A stretch of 64,000 nt of DNA from Paragonimus westermani (lineage: Eukaryota; Platyhelminthes; Trematoda; Plagiorchiida; Troglotrematidae). Both the position numbers and the translations under genes were made by a program. This document shows, one piece after another, positions 36,215 through 49,511 of the stretch. Under the pieces are notes generated by a model. It saw only the letters and a list, made by a program, of their open reading frames with translations. It was not told the DNA's origin and did no database searches. Each line of letters begins with the position of its first letter. Within the stretch, counting starts at the first letter, position 1. The stretch spans positions 42,534 to 106,533 of the forward strand of contig QNGE01000922.1 of NCBI GenBank assembly GCA_008508345.1. The letters are read 5' to 3'.

Positions 36215-39200
36215 GTATATATATAACGTCATTTCCTTTGGAAATTTCAAATTTCTGAAATATACTTACTTGGCCTGTACAGTTTCTGATGAGAATTTTT
36301 ATATAATAATCATTCTAAAGAAAAGTATGTAGTGTCCTACATATTTTAGTCACGTGATATTTCCTCCCACAATCAGGCTGAAGTGATGTCAACATTTCGT
36401 CAGAATGCACAATCAATATGGTCGTTCTATTCGGCGGTGTCCACAAATCTGTCCAGTTCTTGTTTGTTTGTTTTTTACTCGGTTGACCAAATGGGGGAGA
36501 ATGGCATCAACAAAGAGCTCCTAGAGGTGCTTGAGACGGCTGAAGAATATTCCGTGTAGCAACTGCTCTCATTGAACCAGCACCAGTCCGTCCATATGCC
36601 ATCCTCTGTTCGTTGACACAACGGAACGGTGCAAATTATAAGATAGTAAAGCACACGAAATGTATCGCCATGTCAAACAAACTACAGTACATTTGGATGT
36701 AAGTCAGTGTCAGTTTGCTCCTAAGTTTCTCATTCTGTAGGATACAACAATTAGGAAAATTGAATTTTACCTGCAAAAGAAATGATGACCAACCTGTGAG
36801 TGTCAGGATTATACATCTCTGGAACAGATAACCGAAAAGTATAGAAGCGAGACGTAAAGGCGGACAAAAAGCATGTTATTCATATAGCTAGGGATAGCTG
36901 GTGTGGTAACGAAGTGGTTGATACATCGACGTACATTTTACTGAGCACGAAAGTGGCTAGCTCACTAGTTTGGGGAACATGAGCCCAATATTTTTGTACT
37001 CACTTGTATAGTTAATCTGAATGTCCATTTTTTTTCCACTGACAGCCCAACGTGTCAGTAGAGCAACAGTAACCTTCTGACAAGTCTTTTTTTAATGCCG
37101 ACTTCTGGATACTAAGTCCACATAATTCTAACAGTGGAATTGTTAAATCGGTGCAGATAACTTGACAAAATTGTGCACTGTTGATAAACCTTTTGCTACT
37201 TCGATCATTACAAACTGCATTAGTTTGGATACCGATTTAGAAAACCATAAACAGCAACACATTGTACGCATACCCTAGCATTTTCTATGGCCTCAAGAGC
37301 GAATAGTTTTTTTGTTATGTGGATATGGAAGTGCTCTCGTTTTTGGCTTCTTACCGCTTCACATTTTAGGCTGGTTTGCTACGAAATAACTAATTAGACC
37401 AACTTTAACCCAGAGTTGTAAACCCCAATGAATTGAGGTTGATCTATGCTTACTACTAGGCAACCATAACGCTGCATCAGTATTCAGAATTCCAGTCGAG
37501 ATGAGACATTAATGCCGAAGTTTATCAGTAATAACATACTACTGCAAAATCCACACATGATTTAACTTTTCTCCAGCAGTTTCTCTCTGTCTTAGAGGGA
37601 GGAACAAGATAGCAAAGTATTTAATTTTTACTGCGACTAATAGCAATTTTCCACTCATCTCCCATCTTGGACAGGATTCCTCATCTAAGACATTAAGCAA
37701 GTTTACCAAAATACCTCCCTGTTTATGCTACTCAAAACTACTAAAAATCAGCCTTAGCTAAAGGAGTGCAAACAGAATGTTGCTGAAAACGATAAGCGCA
37801 TTTTCAGCCATATATACATCCCCATATGTGAACAGATGAGAAATTAAATGAGTAGAACACTGTAAGTTATGCGGACGAGCGGTTGTCATTTTACTGGTGA
37901 GTGACCGTGTATTACAAAAATGGCAAGACAGATTAGACAGAATTAAGGTTCCGTGTGCAGTAGTTGGTGTTGAAAGTAGTGTGGGATACACCCGGGCTGA
38001 GTACTGTATGCAGGCGGTAAAGACAAACAGAAAGTATGCTATGAGGAGTTTCGGTATACACATGAATTAATAATTTGCGTCTTCCAACTATTTTGTTCGA
38101 ACGTAAACTGAACAGTTGGTCTCCGTAAACGATGTTACGTACAATTTGTTTGCGGAAACTAAGGACGTAACCATGAAGTACAGTGTTCACCAACAAGCGA
38201 TATATCACGGTATTTAATACTGGAGAAATCTCTATTTAAATCTGGTGTAGTGAGGATAGACGGTCGCACCATACTACTTCCACCACTATTCAGTAGCAGC
38301 ATGGATCGAAATGATCGCGGGACAAATATGGGAGAAATACGGGAAGGATCATTGGAGGGCAGCATCACGTGGAATGGCCTTCGCTATATGACGGAACTGA
38401 GACATGGTGTTCAAAACGACCGGAGCATCCTCAGATCAGTGTGGTATGCAAATGAGTGTTTCTGTTCGTATTCCCGTTGAGACGCATAATTCGTGTGTTG
38501 GTTTCCCCAAATAAACAATTTCTGTGCCATCCGTCTTCTCGGTTCACAACACTGGTATTGGGTTAGATCAGGCACAAATATACGCCTCTTGTACCCTGAT
38601 AGTCAAAACGCAAAGACATGTTGAACGTCCAAAAATTTCATTTCAGGACTTAGTTACCCAGCCAGCCTACAGATTTCGCTGACTAGCAAATGATTAACCA
38701 TAAGTAGTTTTATTGCCATGTATGTTTATACAGATGTGTCACATATATCCACGTGGCCAGTCGTACAGTTCAGTCACATCCCGCACGACATTTATCCATT
38801 TTGAATAGGCAATAGCCTAGCAGGCACGGAACTCACCTGAACTATCAGTTTCCACGAAAGTATTCATGAAGGGCCTATCAACTAACGAACAACAACTAGT
38901 CACCAATGCTCGTCAAGACAGTGAACCGAAAGATCAGGCCTTCGCAGCAAATAAAGTCAAAGAGAGATTCAAACAGTAAGTGCCCCGTTATTGGAGGCAA
39001 TCAGATCTCCCCAGGCACAAGTGTTTGCTGTATCTCTGAGAGATGCTTGAAGAAAAAGTCGGTCTAACCAAGAACGCCAAGGACTGCCAGGAAACAGCTT
39101 CAAAGATGTTAGTATCACAGAAAGTCGGACAAAAAAAGCAAAACTACGTTAGACCATGTCCTTTTGTCTCAGTCGTCGAAGAATAAGCTAGCTCGTGGTG

Positions 39201-42200
39201 GCGACAATATAAGCAGACGTCCGTAAACTAAGATGCAGATTCTTATTACAAGATTTTGTCTTGTACTCACTGTTTGATGGTTATTCGGGCACAGATGAAT
39301 GTTGTTCCTCCTGGATGTCAAGGTTAAAAGAAGAACTCACCTTTTCGTCTACAACCTGTAGGTAATACGCTATTTCGCTTCTATGACGAAAGGAAGCATT
39401 CAAGACGTAGGTATTTATGAACCATTGTTCTGGATTATTCTCGTGAACGTCAAACGTTATTCCAGGCCTACAGTTCCTTTAACACCGTGGAATAATTGCA
39501 AAACTCAAACAGTACCGAGGCGTTGGCGGCCCGACACAGCCTTTGAAAATGAATTCCCACCTATGGGTTTGTCACTAAGCCCAGCGCCACTTTGAACGAA
39601 AGCAACCACTTCTTATATAGAATAAGCAGGCGGCTTCAAGAACATTACTAAGCTCAGCTGCACACTGTAAACTGAAGGAAATGGAGTCATTCGCATAGTG
39701 ATGACCACTAGTAACCTTGACACTGGCTGATAACGTTATTTTGTTCTTAGGAATCTCACCTTTGCACGGGTTGCGTTCGATCATTCGTCACATTTAGTGG
39801 AGGAAACTATTCAACAGTGCATGGGATTCTCCCTTTCCCATGGTTTTACTTAAGCCGGTAGGCGACTGTTGCCTGCTGGTGAATACAGAGGTCTCGACAA
39901 CACAATAATCTCGGACTGATACCCACTCCCTTACTTGTGAGTGTACAGTAAAAATGATCTTGCAGAAACATCATGCAGTTAGTCTCTAGGCAACCGTTAC
40001 TGTCTTCTTGGTAATTTGAGTCCAAGTGACAGCCATCCGAACTCTATGATTTAGTTAAACCTCTTTGTTAGTTTACTGACAAGGCTGAGAGTGGATTAGA
40101 TCTGGCATCACATCATATTCATTATAATCAGGAACATTTGCATCACACGCGTTCAGTTTTCGAACAATTGACCGATTACAAAGTAATTATAATTTGTGCC
40201 CAAAGGCAACTGGGAGCTGACCAGGTAGATTTTATGGATCATCCTGTTACCTCAAATGACCAATAAAAGCACCAGTGATTGGTATCTGCACCATACACGT
40301 ACTGTTTACCAGATTAAGCACACTTGCAGTACGTTTACTCCTCATTTTCATCTCAAACTTTTACAGCTATGAACAGATTTGGCGATTTTCCTGGTCAACG
40401 TTAGAGGCATTCAGCAGATCCAAAACCGAACTAACGTAATGGTCGAATACTGGCATACAGTTCATTATCTTACATTCCCCCCCCCCCAAAAAAAAACGTC
40501 TACAAGGATTAGTTACAACTAGAAAACGTCACTTTGCGCACACATTTCGGCCCAGATGCACCGATTATGTTCGCTGTTGACGTTTCTGGGTTAGGTATAA
40601 GTGTTTATAACAGAACCCCAATGAAGAAGGCATCTGGTCAGTTTTTAAGAGAACACTGGCTCCTGTATGTTATATTGTAAGCGGTATCGAACTGTTAGTA
40701 ACTGATCTCAATTCAAGCTACTTCTGGCATTATTTTGATAGATTTATATTCAACCCTTGGTGTGACCACAAAACACTCGTGTACCCTTTACGTTCTGGTT
40801 TGAATCGTTGTCCTCCTTCTCACATGTATTCTCGATTTGGTAAGAACGGTGAGGTAGCTGATGAATTATAGTGGGCGGAACTGCATATCTTATTACCGTG
40901 TTCTACTGTTGAATTTCTGGATCTGGGAGAGTCTCGGTGTGGACGGTCAAATTCTTGTCGAATGGTACAAAGACTCGATGACATATGGAGACTGTCTCTC
41001 TATCGATTAGGCAAGCTGTGTTTTTATGATAGTTTTGTTATAACAGCAAGACTTCTGTTTGAGAGCACAGTGTACACACGCAGGCACAAGGGTAACAAGT
41101 ACAGATATGGCAGTATTTTGTTTGGATCAGCAATGAAAAAACGTTCACGCAGCAGAGTAAAAAATGCCTACTCTGTCAACACTGAAGAGTCTAGCACCAT
41201 ATGTAGGTACCGCCTGGTACATTCACGATTTCGGACACTCATTTTAGCCATATACACGCAAGCATTGCTAATCCTTTATTTAGCGACCTCACTAAGCGTA
41301 CACGGTGGACTGAGATGTTACGACAGGTTCCATTAGGTGTACACAATAATTTGTGCAGATTTAGTTTGTACCGCGGTCAATCAGTTTGTAAGAAAAATCA
41401 GTCAAGGACCTCGTTCACAACGTTGTTATGTCTGGCTTCGTTCGTCGCCTTCATACAGCAATACTAACATTGCGGGTTATATGAACTTGCACTCAGGGAA
41501 GATTTGGTAATGCCAGCTGAACGATCTATATGTACATAAGACTAGATACGGTATTATTAGCACAACAACCAGACATTCAGCTAATTGAGATCGCTAACCG
41601 TACATCCGCATTTTTGTACGGTACGTCGAAATGTTAGACAATATAGAAATCCCACAGGTCAACGAGAAAAGAACACTAAGAAGCCATTCTATACAGACCA
41701 ATTTTCCAAATCGTCACACTGGATCCTCCGTGACCTCATTACCAACGCGTCGAAGATGACTGGCCAGAAGAAACGAGTAAGCAGCGAACGCCATCTGGGA
41801 AACAGGTACACTTTTAAAATTGTTTAGGACACCATTTTTTATGGTATTACGCTTAACTGCCTTAAGCGGTTTCTGTTCCTTGTTTGATAGAGCACCAAAT
41901 GTAACCTAGTAAACAATCTTGGTTCTAATAATTCAACATCAGATTAACTACTTTACATTCACGCCACGATTGTCCAAGAGAATCATCAACGAAGTGAGGA
42001 GAAAAAGGGTAGTTTAATGAAGCTAGTCCACTCGATGTCAGGGTATTCGAACAATGAAACTTACAAAGTTCGGGTCGGCCAACGTTGTTTCGAGGCTTGA
42101 ACTAAACATCTTTGGGAACACGGTGATGGGTTGCAGAGGCGAATTTCAGCTGCCTCAATAATGGACAAGATCTCAGACCAGAGGGTTCTTGAGTGGTTAC

Positions 42201-44165
42201 AATTAACTTGGTAGACTCAGCAGTGAGACTTCGTCACAGTGACTGACCGGCATTCACTAGGTACGCTAGTGCGCAACTGTTGGGTGATTTCTTTGTTTCA
42301 CTGTTGAGCCAAGTTTGGTCATGTTCACAGAGGCCGCAACGTCCACTCCAACAAGATACCACCTTTTTGTTCACACCTTTCTGTATTGGACGTAATTTGT
42401 AGATGGAACATAAAGCGATTACTAGGAGAGTCTAGGGATGATTACAAGCAATTTGCAAAGTCAGCTTGATGAGATATTTACTTTCTGTTCACCTCCTGAC
42501 ACATCTTATTCGGTAGGGGAGAGTTTTTACCAAAGACAGCACATTAGTGGGGAGGTATGTGACACCAACTGCAAATGTTTTTAAGCTAATTTTACAAGCA
42601 AACTCAAATTAAATAGGTCTATATTCTACTACATTTCCAACAGCACTAGTCTATTTAGCAGTGGGTTGATAGTGTTGCAGCCAGACTCAGATCACTTGAT
42701 CCTGTCACAGACAACCCAAGCGAACACCCTTCGGCTGATCAATGGTTACCTGATTACGAACACGAAGCGGTTTAACATGGTCATATAAAGTGTACCATTT
42801 CTAGACCCACTATACCAACCAATGAAACTACATCGGTTTAAAATACGGTCTACCCGTCCATTACAGTTTAGTTTGTATGGTGAATAAGTATCAGTATTAG
42901 TTGTAAGAAATGATTGACTGGAACAGCCGACGGCGGCTTTCAACGATGCTGCCACCAAGCAGAGTACTTATGTAATTAATGGGCGGCGAGGCAGATTTAT
43001 TCAGTATGACGAGGTATAGTTGTGTGAAATTCCAGAATTCAGCTACTGATATCACAATAAAGAAACTTTAATTTGAAATGAAACTAGATGATTAAGAGAC
43101 ATCAGAAGTCTTTTAAATGTCAACGGTCTTTGAATCGCCAATCAGTAAATACCACACACATGTACCCATGAACAATACCCGTAACCAACTTATTCGAAAA
43201 CCAGGCAACTTCAGTTCTGATGTAGCACAGTCCAGCGGAGACGCATGTTCTTTGTTAGACCATGTGTTGGTACTCAATGACTGTGCATTCTAACTGAACG
43301 TAACGGAAGCTGTTTTTCTGACTTAAAAGTAAACAGTAGAACGGTAAGACCATGCCTTCCAATCACCTTATGTGACTTTTAAAGGTCATACTGTGATATT
43401 TAGTGGTAATGTTAATTATAAGTTGTGAAGCGCTGTACATTTGCGCCACCAATTTCGTTCTCAATGCGAAATATCATCACCCACCAAATTAAGTTTTCGT
43501 TGTGTTATGTTCAGCTAGGAGTAACTACCCCACGCCCAGTGTACAGACTCGGTTCCAACAAGAATGCTTTTAGACCAAGGAGGGGACTAGTTCGTTGTTC
43601 TCAACTCCTTGGTAGGGTCCAGTAAACCATTACCCTGTGATTAGCACCAGAATCACGTACCTTCAAGACATTCAGTCAGTAACTCTTCTGTTGTAAATCT
43701 TTGTGTCCCTCGACCCAATTTTTCTTATTCATTTGACATTCTTCATGTTTTTCATTCTACTGTTGATGTTCAAACAAAATATCCTAAAATATTTTCTGAC
43801 ATTGGTCCTGTGTCATGACCTGGAAGTTTTAAGTCGACATTATTTTTAACCACCAATGATTAATTTCGGACTTCCCATTTCTGTTCGAACCTATCTCTAT
43901 TCTGTTTGCTCATCAGAAAATAAGTCGAGTGGAAGTCGCCTTATGCCTACTCGTCCAAATATCAACCAGTGACAAAATGCTAGTGAGAATTTGTGAACCA
44001 ATTTCACTGCACGAATGAAAAATCACCTCTTGTTGTTCTTCTCTGATTGGCGCTCGTGATGTCTGACCGCATTTTAAATATATTCTGTGGCTTACATGCA
44101 GAGATGTAATGTATATCCACAAAGTGTACACAAAATATTTTCATTTCTAATCTTTCTGAGTTCAG
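36215..44165. other. Stretch with no supported gene, upstream of the transporter
   Basis: About 8 kb with only short overlapping frames; the longest (40962-41336, 124 codons) has no domain. Leader exons and the promoter of the transporter gene are expected in this direction but cannot be picked out. Confidence 0.45.
40477..40496 (+). repeat. Homopolymer pair: 11 C followed by 9 A
   Basis: A run of C directly abuts a run of A. It is a simple low-complexity tract with no other signal around it. Confidence 0.9.
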
Positions 44166-44228
44166 GGTAAACTGATCTAGTTGTTTCCGATCGGCAGATC
44201 AGCCAACAAAGAAAACTTAAGTATCTCC
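44166..44228 (+). other. 5' UTR part of the first coding exon of the transporter
   Basis: A pyrimidine-rich tract ending in GAGTTCAG at 44165 forms a good acceptor. An in-frame TAG at 44178-44180 closes the frame upstream, so ATG at 44229 is the first usable start. The acceptor implies an upstream leader exon or spliced-leader addition. Confidence 0.5.
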
Positions 44229-44817
44229 ATGTCCCACAACGTTCCACCTCCGTACGCCTTTGTCCCGCCGGAACAAATGTATGCTAGAGATTCCCGAACG
44301 ATGATTTGCGGGCCGTATCGTATCAATACAGTGACCGCTCCCAGCTCACATGAAACATATGAGGACAGACCGAAAATACTAGGTTTTCACGACCCTGCAG
44401 AACATCCGCCAGTTGCCTCTTGGGTCCAACCTGGAAGAGAACATTCTGCTATGCTCCGTGACCCAGCACATTATGGATACCAGGTGAATCATCGTGTTTT
44501 TGCTCCAAACGTACCACTCAAAATGGGTTCAAATATACAAATAGTAGAACCAGTGACCAATCTGAATTACGGTGACACCAAGCAGATAAGTACGCTCGAG
44601 GTGACCCCGATGACCATGTCTGAGAACGACCCGGCTGTTAACGCGGAACAACAGGTAGGATCAAGCCGAGAGGCCGAGGTGCAAATTACCTACGGACGCC
44701 ACGCGAATCGTGAAACATGGGATACGAAAATTGATTTCCTTCTGGCAGTCATTGGTTTTGCTGTGGATTTGGGCAATATTTGGCGGTTTCCTTACGTATG
44801 CTACAGAAATGGGGGCG
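44229..44817 (+). CDS. SERT (SLC6A4-like): SLC6 serotonin-type transporter, first coding exon (N-terminus and TM1)
   Basis: It encodes residues 1-196 plus one base. Residues 1 to about 160 form a long cytoplasmic N-terminus rich in Pro, Tyr, His and Met with no motif I know; human SERT has about 80 fewer residues before TM1. The conserved block then starts at [20 protein letters not shown] and runs through [12 protein letters not shown] to NGGG. D180 (human SERT D98) marks monoamine transporters, and the Gly two residues later is SERT-like where DAT has Ala. The protein would take up serotonin with Na+ and Cl- across the plasma membrane and end serotonergic signalling. The exon ends in phase 1 (NGG then G|GTAGGT); unspliced read-through stops within 25 codons. 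Confidence 0.88.
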
Positions 44818-47800
44818 GTAGGTTGAGTCATTTTAGTAGCTTACATCTATTAACTACTAATTCTCCCATAAACCATATATGATTTGGTGTTCCTTAACCA
44901 ATTCAAACGTTTTTTGCCTAGGTTTGTTTTGTTGTACAGAACTTCGAAACTAAAAAATATTATGAAAATAACGCGGGTTTGTATCTGTGCGAAGAGCTTG
45001 TATACACCATTTGGAAAATGTTAAAAAAATTCGGGAGTCGTGAAACATTAACAAGAGACTATGCGGCTTTTTAATGAACGTGGTAATACGTGGCACATGT
45101 TGTATAATACATGACATATATATGCAGTAATATATGTCGTAAAAGTTGCTTGCGCAATGAGGACAAATCTGCTTCCAAACACCCATTTTACGACGATAAA
45201 TTGCACAGATAGTGTCGTGTTTGAAATTCGTTTCTATCTGGGCTGCAATGTGACCACATTCAGTATTTATGTTAACCTTACTATCATGTAAACACACCGG
45301 ATGTCCGGTTTTTGCCCCCAATAATAATACTTGAAAAGGAATCTTATGTTTCAAGGTTTCTTCTGTAACTGAACTTTCGTGTTGACTGAATAATGGTCAC
45401 CTATCCAGCAGGTTCGCTTTACAGTCATGCATTATGTGATTTGCGGTAAACATGTTGGGGTTTGGCGAAAATTCTGTCTTTAGTTTGATCGTGATGTTGA
45501 TTGTGACTTTACGTTGCAGGTAGACCACAGTTCAAAACCCTGTGTGAACTCAGTGAGGGTTCTAACTAACTAAACTAAGTCAACAAACTGACCAATTTGT
45601 GAATCACAAATCCACTGCTTTGGTTGTGATTGGTCCGCCCACGTACCAGACGCATTACACTGTACAAACATGTTTTTTTCACGTAGGTCAAGGTCCATTG
45701 TTGAAGGGTCGTACCAATTGCACTCGGGTACTTTTTCCAACCAACCCCTTTCGAAAAAAATGACCTCTAAGTTTGTTACCTTCAGGTCTTATCTGTAGTA
45801 ACATTATAGTTAAGGCCGGGAGTTGAACCATGACACGTTTTAATGACGCAACTTTGTTGAGCACCGCCCCATCATCTTCACTGCACCGAACCACCAGACA
45901 TGAAAGCTAAATTACAATCCTCACTGAGCAATGCTGAGGTGACAGATGTCGCTAGGCGCTATGACATAATCATTCTGTAGTGTTCAGTGTGAGATCAATA
46001 GCACAATGGTCAACATGTTTGCCACACAAAAACGTGGACTGTTATAGAAAGTATATACATACCTACTGGTTTAATCCTTGTTGAAACGAGGGTGGAAAAT
46101 GAGACTAATGTTTCTTTTTAAGAAAGATCTGCTGAATCGCCCATCCGAACCATAAATCTATAGAAGTCTAGTCATGTTTTTTTAATTCATATCAGTAAAC
46201 CTTCCTTATACATAAAGTCAGGCCACCTTTTACTTTACATAGTAAACCTCTCGGCAAAGCTTCCAGTCCACTTCCACACGTCATTGCTGTTAATATTGAA
46301 AAATCAAGCCAATTTCGAAAATTAGTTCTGGAAATTCTTGCAAATTAGACCAGTCAACTGTATGGTAGGTAGTATAAAGAAAATTCCATTTCGTATATCA
46401 GACAAAAGCTAAAGCTGGTCACTCCGTTTTATCACAGTCATGAGCAGCATACCTGGTTTTTTCTGTTGAGTCTTACTCGTTGTTCTCAAGTGGCAATCAA
46501 TGAAGTATGCGTGCACAGATGGTGTTCGCCAAACTTGTATTATAGCTCTCAAGTCTTTTGCTTCGACTTTTCAGAAATTCTTTCACCGGCGACCAAAGAA
46601 ACCTGGTTTACATGTCACCGGAATGTTATGGGCACAGATATCACAGTGTTAGCTTAAAAAACGAAAAGTTTTGCTGTCGTACAGTAGACAATTGCGTATC
46701 CGAGCTAGTTACGGCCTGTCTGTCCACATTTAGTCCGTTGTAGAAACTAACACTGGAGAGTGAGATTGTCTGGCAAAAGATACACTAAAATTGTGTATAC
46801 TCGATGTTTTTCTCTGTCTATAAGTTACAGCCTTCTACGTCACAAAGTTAACAGTGGACAGCACAGTGCGTCCTAAAAATATGACTATTTCATCTTATAT
46901 GTAACGTATTAATTAGACCACTGACTTTACAAGGAGGACATTTTATATATAATTTGTTGAGGGTTTTACAGTTCTTATCATTACCTGACTATCAAACCGT
47001 AACTTTAATTGAAGGATACGTAGTTTTTGAACCATCCTGCAGCCTTTTCGAAGAACGTTAGATTTATTCGTTTTCCTAGGAAATCTACTCAACCAGACCT
47101 CATGTTAGCGGTACAGAATAATCTGAATCCGTTTTATTCTACACGCAGTATGCTTATATCTTCAGTAGTGTTGTAACCACATGGTAGTCATAAACAAACC
47201 AAGTCTTTCTGTCGGTTGTTAAATTTGAATTTATCTTACTTCACTAAAACTGCCCTCGGTTTACGTATTTACACTTTGTACTTTAGTAGGTTGAGACCGG
47301 TTGACTGTGAGAAATTAGTTAGTTAACTTTCAATTTTCTTGTCTTTGCTCAACCATATACATCTGGCAGCTGGTCAAGACTGTAGTGAATGTTTGTGTCC
47401 AGTAATGCATAGTAAGGCCGGACGTGATGTGAATAACGTTCCATCTAGGTTTTACGATTAACTTACAAACCCCATCAAGGTAAACATTAAGGGAAACTGT
47501 AAAAAATTCCAACTACGGAAGTCTAAAATATTTATTCCGTGAAGGTATCCAGAGCTCAATTAGTTGCAATTACGCTCAACATGACTGAATTTTCAAAAAT
47601 AGTAAACAATAAACGTGTGGCTTAACTAATGAAGATCTGATACGATTGACCGACGTCTCAATGCCGGTGTAAAAAGTTTGTGTTCCAGTCTTCTGCATTT
47701 ACTGAAATAAACCATAAGAAGCGAATTGTGCGAACAGCTGTTTTGGTCATTCAGCTCAAGTTTTTCGAATCTCAGTAGGCAGGTGAGAATTCTGTCAAGA

Positions 47801-49427
47801 AATTCGTGCAATTCAGCTAGGTCATTAGATTTCGTAGACATGGGATTGATCAAAGGACGAGTTTGTTAGTGAATGCTTGAGAGCCGTAGACTTGAGGGCG
47901 ATGATGTTCGCGTTCGGAGGTGTTTAAGTGTCTGCTCTTCGAATGGCTTACAATTAGTTGGTCAAGTAAGGTGGAAAGTTCTTACGAGTTGCTTTTACAC
48001 ACAGATATGAAAACAGTCCAATCCTGACAACTCTTTAGTTGACTTGAGAAGCCTCACGGATGATTTGGAAGGCTTCTCCTAGCTTTACCTGGGGGTAAAT
48101 GATAATCAAGTGGGAATCCATCACTGTAGAAACGGGTTCTTCTAGACTATCACAAACTCATATCCAACGGCATCTGTCTACGTTATCCAACAACCGTCGT
48201 GAGTTTGTCAGTTTAACCGGCTTTGCGGCGACAGATGTAAAATGAAACATTAAATGATGCAAAAAATAACTTAAGCAAGCTGCTCCTGAGGTGGGGCACC
48301 AATGCTAGATAGATGTAGATTGATAATGTGATCCGTTCCTTTGGACGGTGTTCGAATTTCACTAACTGTTAACTCGCTGGTTACCTCGTCCTTGTATGGG
48401 TGATGAGAGAACTAGGTTGCCTCTTCCCTTGCCCCAGCAACTTCATGTTTCGCTTTCAGAGCACACAGTTCTACCTAAGAAGCATATTGGCTATCAACTT
48501 TGACCAAGCTTGCGTTGAACATGCCGTAGTTCGTTCTCTAAGCTATCTAGTCTACGAATATCAGCCTGTCTGTTAGCCGTGTTTACCCGTACGTTTGATG
48601 AGTGAAACTGTGAAAGCGCATGCATTAACCACTCAATATCATACATATACTGAGTAGCTGTGAGGTCTGAGGGAGTTTGCTGAAAGTAACTTTTTACACA
48701 ACGGGAATTTTAGGGGTTCCGTTGTGATTCTTAGACAAGATCGCTATTTTTACATCGTGGAACAGCCATAACCTTGTAGGTGTCAATTTGAACAGGACAT
48801 TTATAACTGACACATTCAGCGCTAATAACCGCATCGACACTTCGTATGTGCTACCTCAACGTGGTACGATGTCTCGTGACCTTTTCACCCTACAATCCGA
48901 AACGCAAAGTAACCTCGTGAAACATACGTGTTCATTCGTGATGCACCCGGCACGGTGGACCATTCCAATCATGCCGACACCGCAGGTGCCTGTACAATCC
49001 TCTCTCACCTACTCCCACTCCACACACATGCACAAATTATCTCAATCATCGTGGAACTGTCAATGGTCATGTTCACGGTCAAACCAAAACGCCGCCAGGC
49101 CCTCCCACATGTTAAAAGAATTAGAGGTTTGAGACACAAGACACAACGGCGTCGCGCCTGTACTGGAGGAGATGAACTAAGTGGTACACAGTGGCACCGA
49201 AAGGATTTTGGCTCCGAGGTTCGTACTGGCTCACACAGCAAAGGAATTACGAGTCAAGGATTATACTGACATCAACCCAGCTCTCTGTAAATCCCTCGCA
49301 AGTTGTAAGATGTCCGCACCAAATTTAGTACGAATGAAGTTGAACAGTTTGGGCGTCGTGTTTAACATGTTATTGATAAACAGATTGGGAATGACACAAC
49401 GTTACGAGCAAGCTGTAATACTCTACG

Positions 49428-49456
49428 TTTCAACCACCTAGGGTGGCCTTCCTCAG
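49428..49456 (-). ncRNA. Hammerhead-like core in family B foldback, minus strand
   Basis: On this strand the box is the consensus CTGAGGA, followed by the same helix II (loop CTA) and GAAA. It is the better preserved of the two antisense copies. Helix III would again be CGT with ACG, with a U-U site after it. Confidence 0.45.
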
Positions 49457-49482
49457 GAGCGTTGTGATCGATTACAACACTC

Positions 49483-49511
49483 CTGAGAAAGGCCACCCGA
49501 GGTGGTTGAAA
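49483..49511 (+). ncRNA. Hammerhead-like core in family B foldback, plus strand
   Basis: CTGAGAA, then a 7-bp helix II (GGCCACC with GGTGGTT, loop CGA), then GAAA. The second box base G8 is replaced by A, which should impair catalysis. CGT with ACG can start a helix III downstream before TTG. The 5' arm of helix I cannot be judged because the palindrome centre is close. Confidence 0.4.

Noticed and set aside
40962..41336. 124-codon open frame
   Set aside because: Composition and hydropathy give no domain; no supporting signals nearby.
44950..45354. 134-codon minus-strand frame in the transporter intron
   Set aside because: Scattered Cys/His suggest a zinc finger at first sight, but the spacing fits no zinc finger class and there are no splice signals.
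48046..48078. 9-bp inverted repeat GAGAAGCCT / AGGCTTCTC
   Set aside because: Short stem with a 15-base loop, expected by chance in 64 kb; no surrounding context.
48788..49269. Overlapping frames of 114 and 113 codons
   Set aside because: Two frames open on the same strand plus one antisense; basic patch without a recognised motif; part overlaps PLE flank.
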